Under the pieces are notes generated by a model. That model had not been told where the DNA came from and did no database searches. It saw only the letters and a program-made list of their open reading frames with translations. Below are positions 1-7,450 of a DNA stretch of 64,000 nucleotides, piece after piece. The stretch covers positions 1 through 64,000 of the forward strand of contig NZ_JAAXCM010000049.1 in NCBI RefSeq assembly GCF_019734885.1, written 5' to 3'. Within the stretch, counting starts at the first letter, position 1. Every line of letters starts with the position of its first letter. Source of the DNA: Pseudocoprococcus catus. Its GTDB lineage: Bacteria > Bacillota > Clostridia > Lachnospirales > Lachnospiraceae. Both the position numbers and the translations under genes were made by a program.

Positions 1-123
1 AAGATAAGATCTCTCATTCGGAAGAAGTAAGACCCCTTGAAGACGACGAGGTAGATAGGGCAGGGGTGGAAGGGCAGTAATGTCCGGAGCTGACTGTTAC
101 TAATCGGTCGAGGGCTTGACCAA
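1..123 (+). rRNA. 3' end of 23S rRNA (partial)
   Basis: The first ~120 bases carry the conserved 23S 3'-terminal sequence (GAAGACGACGAGGTAGATAGG and later GACTGTTACTAATCGGTCGAG). The gene enters from outside the window. No 5S rRNA gene follows: the next gene is tRNA-Asn about 60 bases on. The exact 3' end is uncertain by a few bases. Confidence 0.93.
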
Positions 124-184
124 AATGGTTCTAAAGAATGTGTTTAGTTGATATGCAGTTTTGAAGGTGCAAGCCTTTCAACTT

Positions 185-256
185 TCCTCGATAGCTCAAT
201 GGTAGAGCACTCGGCTGTTAACCGAGTTGTTGCAGGTTCGAGCCCCGCTCGGGGAG
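185..256 (+). tRNA. tRNA-Asn (GUU)
   Basis: The cloverleaf closes with acceptor arm TCCTCGA/TCGGGGA, anticodon GTT and the T-loop GGTTCGAGCC. CCA is not encoded. It is the first of eight tRNAs directly behind the 23S gene. Confidence 0.96.
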
Positions 257-261
257 TTGAT

Positions 262-333
262 GGCCTCGTGGTCAAGCGGTTAAGACACCGCCCTTTCACG
301 GCGGTAACACGGGTTCGAATCCCGTCGAGGTCA
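262..333 (+). tRNA. tRNA-Glu (UUC)
   Basis: Acceptor arm GGCCTCG/CGAGGTC, anticodon TTC, T-loop GGTTCGAATCC; no encoded CCA. Confidence 0.96.
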
Positions 334-352
334 TTTAGTCAGAATTATTCGT

Positions 353-425
353 GCCGATGTGGCTCAATTGGCAGAGCAGCTGATTTGTAATCAGCAGGTT
401 ATCGGTTCGAGTCCGATCATCGGCT
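353..425 (+). tRNA. tRNA-Thr (UGU)
   Basis: Acceptor arm GCCGATG/CATCGGC, anticodon TGT, T-loop GGTTCGAGTCC; discriminator T; no encoded CCA. Confidence 0.96.
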
Positions 426-429
426 TTTT

Positions 430-503
430 GGACCTTTAGCTCAGTTGGTTAGAGCAACCGGCTCATAACCGGTCGGTCCCGGGTTCGAGTCCCTGAAGGT
501 CCA
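430..503 (+). tRNA. tRNA with CAU anticodon (Met, or lysidine-modified Ile2)
   Basis: Acceptor arm GGACCTT/AAGGTCC and anticodon CAT. It lacks the three G-C anticodon-stem pairs of an initiator. The acceptor and D-arm sequence resembles, from memory, the Bacillus tRNA-Ile2 whose CAU is modified by TilS, so elongator Met and Ile2 cannot be told apart safely here. No encoded CCA. Confidence 0.9.
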
Positions 504-549
504 TTTTACCCGGGTATAAATTCTGGTCCAAACAAAAAACGACTATTAT

Positions 550-623
550 GGCCTAGTGGCTCAGTTGGTTAGAGCGCCGCCCTGTCACGGCGGAGGTCAC
601 GGGTTCGAGTCCCGTCTGGGTCG
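550..623 (+). tRNA. tRNA-Asp (GUC)
   Basis: Acceptor arm GGCCTAG/CTGGGTC with two wobble pairs, anticodon GTC, T-loop GGTTCGAGTCC; no encoded CCA. Confidence 0.95.
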
Positions 624-630
624 TTTATAT

Positions 631-703
631 GGAATCTTAGCTCAGCTGGGAGAGCATCTGCCTTACAAGCAGAGGGTCATAGGTTCGAGCCCTATAGGTT
701 CCA
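631..703 (+). tRNA. tRNA-Val (UAC)
   Basis: Acceptor arm GGAATCT/AGGTTCC, anticodon TAC, discriminator A at 703; no encoded CCA. This is the tRNA expected to bind the valS T-box leader at 23770-24096: the proposed GTA specifier there matches the anticodon, and the variable T-box base U matches discriminator A. Confidence 0.96.
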
Positions 704-751
704 TTCAATGCAGAGTAATTTGCATTTATGCCTTTGCAGGCATTGACAAAT

Positions 752-837
752 GCCGGCGTGGCGGAACTGGCAGACGCACAGGACTTAAAATCCTGCGGAC
801 CTAATCGTCCGTACCGGTTCGATTCCGGTCGCCGGCA
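752..837 (+). tRNA. tRNA-Leu (UAA)
   Basis: Class II tRNA of 86 nt with a long variable arm, acceptor GCCGGCG/CGCCGGC, anticodon TAA; no encoded CCA. Confidence 0.96.
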
Positions 838-852
838 TTTAAAATCAGATAT

Positions 853-926
853 GTGTGTGTAGCTCAGCTGGATAGAGCACTTGGCTACGGACCAAGGTGT
901 CGGGGGTTCGAATCCTCTCACGCACG
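853..926 (+). tRNA. tRNA-Arg (ACG)
   Basis: Acceptor arm GTGTGTG/CACGCAC, anticodon ACG, T-loop GGTTCGAATCC; no encoded CCA. Twelve bases of its 3' end (914-925) are repeated at 1122-1133. Confidence 0.95.
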
Positions 927-930
927 TTAG

Positions 931-973
931 TAACAAAAAGAGACAGGACTAGATGTCCTGTCTCTTTTTGTTA
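931..973 (+). terminator. Rho-independent terminator of the rRNA-tRNA operon
   Basis: A perfect 19-bp stem (931-949 with 955-973) with a 5-nt loop ends in a T run followed by GTTA. It follows the last tRNA of the array by four bases. Confidence 0.93.
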
Positions 974-1133
974 CGAGCCGAGGCGGATGATACGAACCTG
1001 TGAATAATCACGGGTTCGTATCTCGCCTCTGGCTCGGTCGTTGCTGAACAGGCGCCACTGGCACCTAGCTCTTCGTTTCACTCCGGTCGGTGCTAACGGA
1101 AGTCCACTGGCCTTCCAGCGCCCTCTCACGCAC
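974..1133. repeat. Structured intergenic region with large hairpin and duplicated tRNA-Arg 3' end
   Basis: Bases 974-1036 fold into an imperfect hairpin of three helices: CGAGCC/GGCTCG, AGGCG/CGCCT and TACGAACC/GGTTCGTA. A G+C-rich stretch follows with two copies of CCACTGGC. The region ends with CCTCTCACGCAC at 1122-1133, identical to the 3' end of tRNA-Arg at 914-925. No ORF with a credible ribosome site lies here. This could be a remnant of a short inserted element or a REP-like unit; I cannot decide. Confidence 0.5.
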
Positions 1134-1185
1134 AGATATTAGGAGTGTTGTGTATTTACAAATTTTTTATGGAGGTGCTGCAGAT

Positions 1186-1737
1186 ATGAGGAAGCTTTTG
1201 GTGGCTTGGCATCATTTTAAGACAATTACGACGCATAGAATTTTGGTGATGCAGGGATGTTTCAGGATGGGGCTGTACTGGCAGGGGCTGACCCATGATC
1301 TCTCGAAGTATTCTCTGACGGAGTTTAAGACAGGAGTTGAATATTATCAGGGAAATAAAAGCCCCAATGCAGCTGAAAGGGAGGATAAGGGCTATTCAGA
1401 GGCATGGCTGCATCATAAGGGAAGAAACAGACATCATTATGAATATTGGACGGATGTGACGAAGGATCGCAGTCTTGGTATTGTTGGAATCAAGATGCCG
1501 GTCAGATATGTAGCTGAGATGTTTGCAGATCGTGTGGCTGCATGCAAAACTTATGAAAAAGACAGGTATACAACGATGAGTCCCTGGAGATACTATAAAA
1601 AGACGAAAGATTATATTACGATCCATCCCGAGACACGCAGGCTTTTAGAGCGCTTATTGAAGATGCTGGCTGTTAGGGGAGAGGATGAGGTATACCGTTA
1701 TTTGAGATATCTGATCAGAGTCAAAAAAACTTATTGA
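1186..1737 (+). CDS. DUF5662 family protein
   Basis: 183 residues, starting at the ATG at 1186 with GGAGGTG eight bases upstream; an upstream in-frame extension to 1090 lacks a ribosome site and runs into the structured repeat, so I reject it. The family name is from memory. The visible signature is a His-rich core: LTHDLSKYS near residues 33-41, then a YYQG segment, and LHHKGRNRHHYEYW near 71-84. Clustered His/Asp residues suggest metal binding, as in HD-like hydrolases, but no activity is known to me. There is no signal peptide or membrane segment, so it is probably cytoplasmic. It stands alone ahead of a small Asn-rich ORF. Confidence 0.8.
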   Translation: MRKLLVAWHHFKTITTHRILVMQGCFRMGLYWQGLTHDLSKYSLTEFKTGVEYYQGNKSPNAAEREDKGYSEAWLHHKGRNRHHYEYWTDVTKDRSLGIVGIKMPVRYVAEMFADRVAACKTYEKDRYTTMSPWRYYKKTKDYITIHPETRRLLERLLKMLAVRGEDEVYRYLRYLIRVKKTY

Positions 1738-1802
1738 AAAACACATAAAAAACGAAATGATGGCCATACTATTTTCGTACCATAACAAAGGAGGTTGATA
1801 GT

Positions 1803-2006
1803 ATGGCAAAGAGTAGAACAAGCTACAACAATAAGACATCTGATTGCAGTAACAATGCGAATAGTACAAACAGCACGAATTGCAGTCACGATGCGAGAGA
1901 TAAGTCAGAGAACGACACAAGAAATAGTTACAAGAACAACACAAGAAACAGTTACAAGAATACCAGAGATGCTGTAAGAAATAGTGAAGATTCAGAAGAT
2001 GCGTAA
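1803..2006 (+). CDS. Small Asn/Ser/Thr-rich hypothetical protein with internal repeat
   Basis: 67 residues, preceded by a strong AAAGGAGG ribosome site with good spacing and followed by a terminator at 2054, so expression is likely. Composition is extreme: Asn, Ser, Thr, Arg and Lys dominate and hydrophobic residues are nearly absent, which suggests disorder. Codons 1917-1964 are a tandem duplication of 24 bases encoding TRNSYKNN then TRNSYKNT. Two cysteines lie in SDCSNN and TNCSHD. I recall short proteins with CSNN-type repeats in Lachnospiraceae genomes but know no function. It could be a surface or spore-associated peptide; that is speculation. Confidence 0.65.
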   Translation: MAKSRTSYNNKTSDCSNNANSTNSTNCSHDARDKSENDTRNSYKNNTRNSYKNTRDAVRNSEDSEDA

Positions 2007-2053
2007 GATTCAGAGGATAAGCCATTCAGAAGATAAGTAAAAGAGTTTAGACG

Positions 2054-2086
2054 GCTGCCGCGGCCCATTTGACTGCGGCAGCTTTT
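2054..2086 (+). terminator. Rho-independent terminator
   Basis: An 8-bp G+C stem GCTGCCGC/GCGGCAGC (2054-2061 with 2075-2082) is followed by TTTT, 48 bases after the Asn-rich ORF stop. Confidence 0.85.
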
Positions 2087-2180
2087 GGTTTGTATGTGAA
2101 TTTTATTACATCAAAAAGAGCATCCTGCGTCAAGTACATACTTTATAACATATGATAGAAATAAAAGGATTATAGGGAAT

Positions 2181-2483
2181 ATGGCATTTCAATTAATTTC
2201 TGCAAGGGAAGCGCAAAAGCTGATGAAATTTTCAGATTATGTCGTGATAGATATGCGTAATCATGGAGAATATGACAGGGGACATATTGCAGGTGCGATC
2301 AATTTGCCCTATCAATTTCTGGATCAATATATAGAGAAGCTTCCGGAAAACAGACATTATATTCTTTATTGCAGTCATGGTTCCGCCAGCATGATCGCCG
2401 GGAGAAAGATGTCAGATGCAGGCCTGGATGTTTTAAGTATAGGTGGTGGAATTTTATCATACAGAGGACGTTTATTTGTATAA
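2181..2483 (+). CDS. Rhodanese-like domain protein
   Basis: A 100-residue single-domain rhodanese. The N-terminal ISAREAQKLM and VVIDMRNHGEYDRGHIAGAI match the CH2A region of the family, and the active loop is YCSHGSASM with Cys64 as the persulfide-carrying residue. A GGG segment near 88-90 occupies the usual place before the last strand. Members move sulfane sulfur to acceptors or detoxify reactive sulfur; the acceptor cannot be read here. The start is the ATG at 2181 with a modest AGGG site. It lies about 100 bases ahead of the RNA methyltransferase, with no terminator between, so cotranscription is possible. Confidence 0.88.
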   Translation: MAFQLISAREAQKLMKFSDYVVIDMRNHGEYDRGHIAGAINLPYQFLDQYIEKLPENRHYILYCSHGSASMIAGRKMSDAGLDVLSIGGGILSYRGRLFV

Positions 2484-2581
2484 AAAGGAAAAATTCAGAA
2501 ATTACGCAAGGCGTGTCTTGCCTGTAAATTATAAAAAGTATATACTAAAGATTGAAGCCGAGCAGACAGAGGAGAAGAAGA

Positions 2582-3751
2582 ATGAAAAATAATACATTTG
2601 AATATGTTGTACCATGTCATTTTGGCATGGAAGCCGTACTTAAAAGAGAAATAATGACACTGGGATATGAAATTGTCAATGTGGCGGATGGCAGAGTGAC
2701 CTTCAGAGGAGATGAGACAGCTATTGCCCGGGCAAATATTTTTTTAAGAACAGCAGAAAGAGTTCTGCTCTGCGTAGGCAGATTTAAAGCCAGAACCTTT
2801 GATGAACTTTTTGAAGCAACAAAGGCAATTCCGTGGGGAGATTATATCCCGGTTAACGGCAAATTCTGGGTAAAGAAGGCTTCGACAGCAAAGAGTCAGT
2901 TATTTAGCAGTTCAGATATTCAGTCTATTGTGAAAAAAGCAATTGTTGAACGTCTGAAGATGACATACAGAGTGGATTGGTTCAAAGAAGATGGTGACGA
3001 GTATCCGCTGAGGGTATTCATTTTTAAAGATGAAGTTACAATCGCACTGGATACAACAGGAGAGTCACTTCATAAGAGAGGATACAGAAAGCTGACTGGC
3101 AAAGCGCCGGTATCAGAGACATTGGCGGCGGCCCTGATCATGTTGACACCATGGAATAAAGATCGTATTCTTGTGGATCCTTTCTGCGGCAGCGGTACCT
3201 TTCCGATTGAGGCAGCTATGATCGGTGCCAATATTGCACCGGGTATGAATCGTGAGTTTACAGCTGAGGCGTGGAAGCATCTTTTGCCTAGAAAGGGCTG
3301 GTACGATGCGGTGACGGAGGCGAATGATCTGATACGCAATGATGTGGAGATGCGTATTCAGGGTTATGATATTGATGGAGAAGTAATCAAAGTAGCCATG
3401 GCCAACGCGAGAGAAGCAGGTGTGGATCATCTGATTCATTTTCAGCAGCGTCCGGTGAGTGAGCTACGTCATCCGAAGAAATATGGTTTTATTATTACAA
3501 ATCCTCCATATGGTGAACGTCTTGAGGAGAAGGAAGCCCTACCGGCACTGTATACGGATATCGGCAATGCATTCAGACATCTGGACAGCTGGTCCTATTA
3601 TGTATTAACTTCCTATGAAGATGCAGAACGTTATATTGGCAGGAAGGCTGATAAAAATCGCAAGATTTATAATGGCATGATCAAAACATATTTCTATCAG
3701 TTTATGGGACCAAAGCCACCGAAGAAAGTGGATAACAGGAGGTTCAATTGA
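2582..3751 (+). CDS. THUMP-domain class I SAM-dependent RNA methyltransferase (YpsC/RlmL-type)
   Basis: 389 residues. The ATG at 2582 has a GAGGAGAAG site just upstream; a TTG at 2552 would add ten basic residues but lacks a site. The N-terminal third is a ferredoxin-like/THUMP RNA-binding region (FEYVVPCHFGMEAVLKREI). The C-terminal half is the UPF0020/RlmL-N methyltransferase: DPFCGSGTFPIEAAMIG forms the SAM loop and NPPYGER is the N6/N2-type catalytic NPPY motif. Length fits the stand-alone YpsC family that modifies rRNA. Its TGA stop overlaps the TTG start of the protease gene by four bases, so the two are probably translationally coupled. Confidence 0.9.
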   Translation: MKNNTFEYVVPCHFGMEAVLKREIMTLGYEIVNVADGRVTFRGDETAIARANIFLRTAERVLLCVGRFKARTFDELFEATKAIPWGDYIPVNGKFWVKKASTAKSQLFSSSDIQSIVKKAIVERLKMTYRVDWFKEDGDEYPLRVFIFKDEVTIALDTTGESLHKRGYRKLTGKAPVSETLAAALIMLTPWNKDRILVDPFCGSGTFPIEAAMIGANIAPGMNREFTAEAWKHLLPRKGWYDAVTEANDLIRNDVEMRIQGYDIDGEVIKVAMANAREAGVDHLIHFQQRPVSELRHPKKYGFIITNPPYGERLEEKEALPALYTDIGNAFRHLDSWSYYVLTSYEDAERYIGRKADKNRKIYNGMIKTYFYQFMGPKPPKKVDNRRFN

Positions 3752-5445
3752 AACACTTAAAGCGTTTCATTATTTTGGCAGTTGTTCTGGGAATAGGGAG
3801 TCTTCTATTGATGCGGACGCCTGCCACACAATTTCGCGGTCAGGATTCTTTGGAATTGACACGACATTACAATTCAATAAAGGCAGAGGACATTAACAGC
3901 AGAGCGATTGAACTCTATATTGATGACCAGAAATTTGAGAGAGATGACAGTGACAAGATCTGGATGTCGGACAATATGGCATTAATGGTTCCGGGGGATC
4001 TTGTGAATGATCTTTTTAGATGTACAGTGGCCTGGCTGGATGATGGCAAGATTGAATTAACGAAAGATAAAAAGCAATGGATCATTGATACCAGGCGTAA
4101 TCTGATTCAAATCGATGGCAAATGGAAGGAGTCAGACGCAGTTGAAATGGATGACAGCGGAAACGTATGCCTTTCAGTCAATGAACTGGCAGATTATTTT
4201 GGTTACGGGTATCAGTGGGATGACGAGATGAACACAGCCAAATTGGAAACGCCGGAGGAGGATTCGGAGCCGCTTCCGGCAAAATATGACCTGAGAGAAT
4301 ACGGAAGAGTTTCAGAAGTAAGAGATCAGGGAAGCTGGGGAACCTGTTGGGCATTTGCAGCCTTATCCGCATTGGAATCATCGCTGCTTCCGAATCAGAA
4401 ATGGGAATTTTCAGTGGATCATCTGGCGATGGATAATGGTTTTAATGCCAGACTGGATGATGGCGGGGATTATAATATGGCATTGGCCTATATGACCAGC
4501 TGGACGGGTCCGGTGACAGAAAAACAGGATCCATATGGCGATGGAAAGTATGAAGAAGATCTTAGTGCAGCTGTACATCTTCAGGATGCGGTCATTATTA
4601 ATGAGAGGGATTTTGATCAGATCAAAAAACTGATCATGACCTATGGTGCTGTTCAGTCAGCCATTTATTCCCAGCCGGATATCCGGTCACTCAGTGAATA
4701 TTACAGTGAAGAGAATGCGGCCTATTATTACCCGGAAAGACAGGAATGCAACCATGATATCGATATCATTGGATGGGATGATCATTATCCTAAGGAGAAT
4801 TTTGTGACTCAGCCTGAAGGAGATGGGGCTTTCATTTGCAAGAACAGTTGGGGAGCAGATTTTGGCCAGAATGGATTTTTTTATATTTCTTATTATGATC
4901 AGAATATAGGTGTTTATGGTGTGGCCTACACAGGTGTGGAATCTGCGGACAATTATGATCAGATTTATCAGTCGGATCTTCTCGGATGGACAGGATCAAT
5001 TGGTTATAATGAACCGCTGGCATGGTTTTCAAGCGTCTATCAGGCTGAGCAAACAAGCACTGTGCAGGCAGCAGGTTTTTATGCGACAGATGCTGACACA
5101 TATTACGATATTTATCTGGTAGAGAATTTTGAGGGGATAGAGGATATGGATCGGAGAGTTCTCCTTCAGAGCGGTTATATCGAGGACAAAGGTTATTACA
5201 CGATCCCTCTTAGGAATCAGCAGATTGTGGAGGGTGGAGAGCGATTTGCAGTTATCGTGCAGATTTATACGAAGGGTTCATCGCATCCTGTTGCCATTGA
5301 GTATGCATCCAATGAACTGACATCGGCGGCGGATATCACCGATGGAGAAAGCTACATGAGTTACAATGGAAATCTATGGAGCCATATGGAGACTGCATCG
5401 GCATGCAATGCCTGTCTCAAAGTTTATACGGATGATGCAGAATAA
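3748..5445 (+). CDS. Secreted or membrane-anchored C1 (papain-like) cysteine protease with lectin-like C-terminus
   Basis: 565 residues. The TTG at 3748 sits five bases after an AGGAGG site and overlaps the preceding TGA. Residues 4-23 form a hydrophobic signal peptide or anchor. About 60-165 resembles a copper-amine-oxidase-N-type repeat found in clostridial surface proteins. The papain domain follows: oxyanion Gln194 and nucleophile Cys200 in DQGSWGTCWAFA, catalytic His336 in CNHDIDIIGWDDH, and Asn366 in KNSWG. The C-terminal ~140 residues match the lectin-like domain often attached to bacterial C1 proteases. All catalytic residues are present, so an active extracellular protease is expected. 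Its pairing with an RNA methyltransferase and RdgB looks like genomic packing rather than a pathway. Confidence 0.9.
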   Translation: MKHLKRFIILAVVLGIGSLLLMRTPATQFRGQDSLELTRHYNSIKAEDINSRAIELYIDDQKFERDDSDKIWMSDNMALMVPGDLVNDLFRCTVAWLDDGKIELTKDKKQWIIDTRRNLIQIDGKWKESDAVEMDDSGNVCLSVNELADYFGYGYQWDDEMNTAKLETPEEDSEPLPAKYDLREYGRVSEVRDQGSWGTCWAFAALSALESSLLPNQKWEFSVDHLAMDNGFNARLDDGGDYNMALAYMTSWTGPVTEKQDPYGDGKYEEDLSAAVHLQDAVIINERDFDQIKKLIMTYGAVQSAIYSQPDIRSLSEYYSEENAAYYYPERQECNHDIDIIGWDDHYPKENFVTQPEGDGAFICKNSWGADFGQNGFFYISYYDQNIGVYGVAYTGVESADNYDQIYQSDLLGWTGSIGYNEPLAWFSSVYQAEQTSTVQAAGFYATDADTYYDIYLVENFEGIEDMDRRVLLQSGYIEDKGYYTIPLRNQQIVEGGERFAVIVQIYTKGSSHPVAIEYASNELTSAADITDGESYMSYNGNLWSHMETASACNACLKVYTDDAE

Positions 5446-5455
5446 AGGAGAAATT

Positions 5456-6064
5456 ATGCAGAGAATTATATTTGCAACAACCAATGAGAATAAAATGAAA
5501 GAAATCAGGGAAATCCTTTCTGATTTTCCTGTGGAGATTTTTTCATTGCAAGAAGCAGGAATTAAAGCAGATATTGATGAGAATGGAAGCAGTTTTGAAG
5601 AGAATGCGGCAATTAAGGCTGAGGCCATTGAAAAGATGACAGGGGCGATTGTTCTGGCGGATGATTCAGGTCTTGAAATTGATTATCTGAATGGTGAACC
5701 GGGAATCTATTCAGCACGCTATATGGGAGAAGAGACGTCTTACCATGTGAAGAATGCTCATCTTATTGAGCGGCTGAAGGGAGTACCGGATGAACAAAGA
5801 ACGGCAAGATTTGTTTGTTGTGTGGCAGCAGCTTTTCCGGATCGGGAGACAGCTGTTGTCAGAGGGACGATAGAAGGACGTATCGGCTATAAGGAAGAAG
5901 GGGAGAATGGTTTTGGCTATGATCCTATCTTCTATGTGCCGGAATATGGCTGTACAACAGCCTCTATGTCGTCAGAGGCTAAGAATGCCATCAGTCACAG
6001 AGGAAAGGCGCTGCAGCTCATTAAACCGGTTATAGGCGCTTATCTGAATGCAAAAGACCAATAA
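5456..6064 (+). CDS. rdgB: XTP/dITP diphosphatase (RdgB/HAM1)
   Basis: 202 residues. The ATG at 5456 follows AAAGGAG seven bases upstream, ten bases after the protease stop. It hydrolyses dITP, XTP and ITP to monophosphates and so keeps deaminated purines out of DNA and RNA. Family motifs are clear: FATTNENKMKEI at the N-terminus, ENAAIKA, LADDSGLEIDYLNGEPGIYSARY with the metal-binding Asp pair, and GFGYDPIF near the C-terminus, then SHRGKAL. Length matches the family. It is cotranscribed with the protease upstream and probably with the phosphodiesterase 36 bases downstream, an rdgB-yfcE pairing common in Firmicutes. Confidence 0.95.
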   Translation: MQRIIFATTNENKMKEIREILSDFPVEIFSLQEAGIKADIDENGSSFEENAAIKAEAIEKMTGAIVLADDSGLEIDYLNGEPGIYSARYMGEETSYHVKNAHLIERLKGVPDEQRTARFVCCVAAAFPDRETAVVRGTIEGRIGYKEEGENGFGYDPIFYVPEYGCTTASMSSEAKNAISHRGKALQLIKPVIGAYLNAKDQ

Positions 6065-6100
6065 AAATGACAGCATTATTTTAGAAGGCAGAGGGGATAT

Positions 6101-6580
6101 ATGAAAGTACTTCTGGTCAGTGATTCGCATGGAAGAAATCAGAATATGGAAAAAGTCATCCGAAAAGTAAGTCCCATTGATCTGTTGATCCATCTGGGAG
6201 ATCTGGAGGGCAGTGAGGGCTATCTGGAGGCTATTGCACCCTGTCCGGTTGAAATGGTGGCAGGAAATAATGACTTCTTCTCAAGGCTCCCGAGGGAGAA
6301 GGTAATTACAATCGGCCGGCATCAGGTCTTTATTACCCATGGCCATAACCATTATGTGAATTACGGCTATGAGGAACTGAGAGCAGCAGCGAAGGCAAAG
6401 GGATGTGAGTATGCTTTTTTTGGACATATTCACAGACCGGTGTTGGATGATACAGAAGAGGTAACGGTTGTTAATCCGGGAAGTATCTCCCTGCCAAGAC
6501 AGGATAACCGCAGACCTTCCTATGCCATTCTTGACGTGAACAGGAAGGGAGACTTCAATATCGAAATCTATTATCTCTAG
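6101..6580 (+). CDS. YfcE/MJ0936-type metallophosphodiesterase
   Basis: 159 residues with a GAGGGGAT ribosome site. The calcineurin-like metal-binding motifs are in order: SDSHG (D-x-H), HLGDLEG (GD-x-x), AGNNDF (GN-x-D), THGHNHY and FGHIHRP (GH-x-H), then VNPGSISLPR typical of the YfcE family. Members hydrolyse phosphodiester model substrates with Mn2+; physiological substrates are poorly known. It is the last gene of the run beginning at 2582. No clear terminator follows, only a weak AAGG/CCTTTTTT element near 6598-6617. Confidence 0.92.
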   Translation: MKVLLVSDSHGRNQNMEKVIRKVSPIDLLIHLGDLEGSEGYLEAIAPCPVEMVAGNNDFFSRLPREKVITIGRHQVFITHGHNHYVNYGYEELRAAAKAKGCEYAFFGHIHRPVLDDTEEVTVVNPGSISLPRQDNRRPSYAILDVNRKGDFNIEIYYL

Positions 6581-6671
6581 GAAGGATATTTCTTTTAAGG
6601 TGCCGAAGAAAGGCCTTTTTTGCTGAATTATACATGCAAAATAAAAAATTTAAAAAAATTTAAAAAAAGGG

Positions 6672-6700
6672 TTGACATTTTGGTGTTTGTAATATAGAAT
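6672..6700 (+). promoter_or_regulatory. Sigma-A promoter of second tRNA array
   Basis: TTGACA (6672-6677), 17 bases, TAGAAT (6695-6700). It lies 38 bases before tRNA-Pro and is preceded by an A-rich tract like the UP elements of stable-RNA promoters. Confidence 0.88.
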
Positions 6701-6737
6701 ATATCTTGCGTCACGGATGAATACGCTGCTGATGAAA

Positions 6738-6812
6738 CGGGGTGTGGCTCAGCTTGGCTAGAGCGCTTGATTTGGGATCAAGAGGTCGCAGGTTCGAATC
6801 CTGTCACCCCGA
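6738..6812 (+). tRNA. tRNA-Pro (UGG)
   Basis: Acceptor arm CGGGGTG/CACCCCG, anticodon TGG, T-loop GGTTCGAATCC; no encoded CCA. Confidence 0.96.
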
Positions 6813-6857
6813 TGATGTATGATTTACATCAAAATATAACATTGTTTTTTTGAATAT

Positions 6858-6931
<74 letters not shown>

Positions 6932-6960
6932 TTTCTCTTTGCTTAATTGCAAAGAGGTAT

Positions 6961-7035
6961 GGTGGGTATAGCGCAGTTGGTTAGCGCGCCAGATTGTGGC
7001 TCTGGAGGCCCAGGGTTCGAATCCCTGTATCCACC
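6961..7035 (+). tRNA. tRNA-His (GUG)
   Basis: Acceptor arm GTGGGTA/TATCCAC with an extra 5' G at 6961 opposite discriminator C, the usual encoded G-1 of tRNA-His. Anticodon GTG; no encoded CCA. Confidence 0.96.
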
Positions 7036-7069
7036 TTCATAGAACTGATGTAAGTTTTATGCAGGACTT

Positions 7070-7142
7070 TGGGCTATCGCCAAGCGGTAAGGCACAGGAC
7101 TTTGACTCCTGCATTACGTTGGTTCGAATCCAACTAGCCCAG
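7070..7142 (+). tRNA. tRNA-Gln (UUG)
   Basis: Acceptor arm TGGGCTA/TAGCCCA, anticodon TTG, T-loop GGTTCGAATCC; no encoded CCA. Confidence 0.95.
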
Positions 7143-7168
7143 CTTATTGGGTGAATTGAATAGAATAT

Positions 7169-7241
7169 GGGATATTAGCTCAGTTGGTAGAGCACTAGAC
7201 TTTTAATCTAGGTGTCCCGGGTTCGAGCCCCGGATGTCTCA
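7169..7241 (+). tRNA. tRNA-Lys (UUU)
   Basis: Acceptor arm GGGATAT/ATGTCTC, anticodon TTT, T-loop GGTTCGAGCCC; no encoded CCA. Confidence 0.95.
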
Positions 7242-7245
7242 TTTG

Positions 7246-7270
7246 AACAAGCCTGTTAAGGCTTGTTTTT
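7246..7270 (+). terminator. Terminator-like hairpin inside the tRNA array
   Basis: A 9-bp stem AACAAGCCT/AGGCTTGTT with a GTTA loop runs into TTTTT. It sits between tRNA-Lys and tRNA-Leu(UAG), so the last tRNA is either reached by readthrough or has its own promoter in 7270-7320. Confidence 0.7.
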
Positions 7271-7322
7271 CTTTCCTGAAAGATGCAGCGGATGCAGCTC
7301 GGGAATAATTTCATAATGTTAT

Positions 7323-7404
7323 GCGGATATGGCGGAACTGGCAGACGCGCCAGACTTAGGATCTGGTGGGGTACCCCGTGCAGGTTCGATTCCTGTTATC
7401 CGCA
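7323..7404 (+). tRNA. tRNA-Leu (UAG)
   Basis: Class II tRNA with acceptor arm GCGGATA/TATCCGC, anticodon TAG and a long variable arm; no encoded CCA. Confidence 0.96.
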
Positions 7405-7410
7405 TTTTTT

Positions 7411-7450
7411 AAAGGCAAGAGCAGATCACATTCTGTTTTCTGCCTTTTTT
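7411..7450 (+). terminator. Terminator after tRNA-Leu(UAG)
   Basis: AAAGGCA (7411-7417) pairs with TGCCTTT (7441-7447) around an imperfect inner helix, followed by a T run. Confidence 0.7.

Noticed and set aside
148-936. ORFs of 60-100 codons over the first tRNA array on both strands
   Set aside because: They run through tRNA genes, whose cloverleaf structure explains the sequence; no ribosome sites.
914-1133. Integrated prophage or genomic island at tRNA-Arg
   Set aside because: Only ~200 bases separate the duplicated ends and there is no integrase or cargo gene.
6598-6617. Terminator after the YfcE-type gene
   Set aside because: The AAGG/CCTTTTTT stem is too short and imperfect to call.
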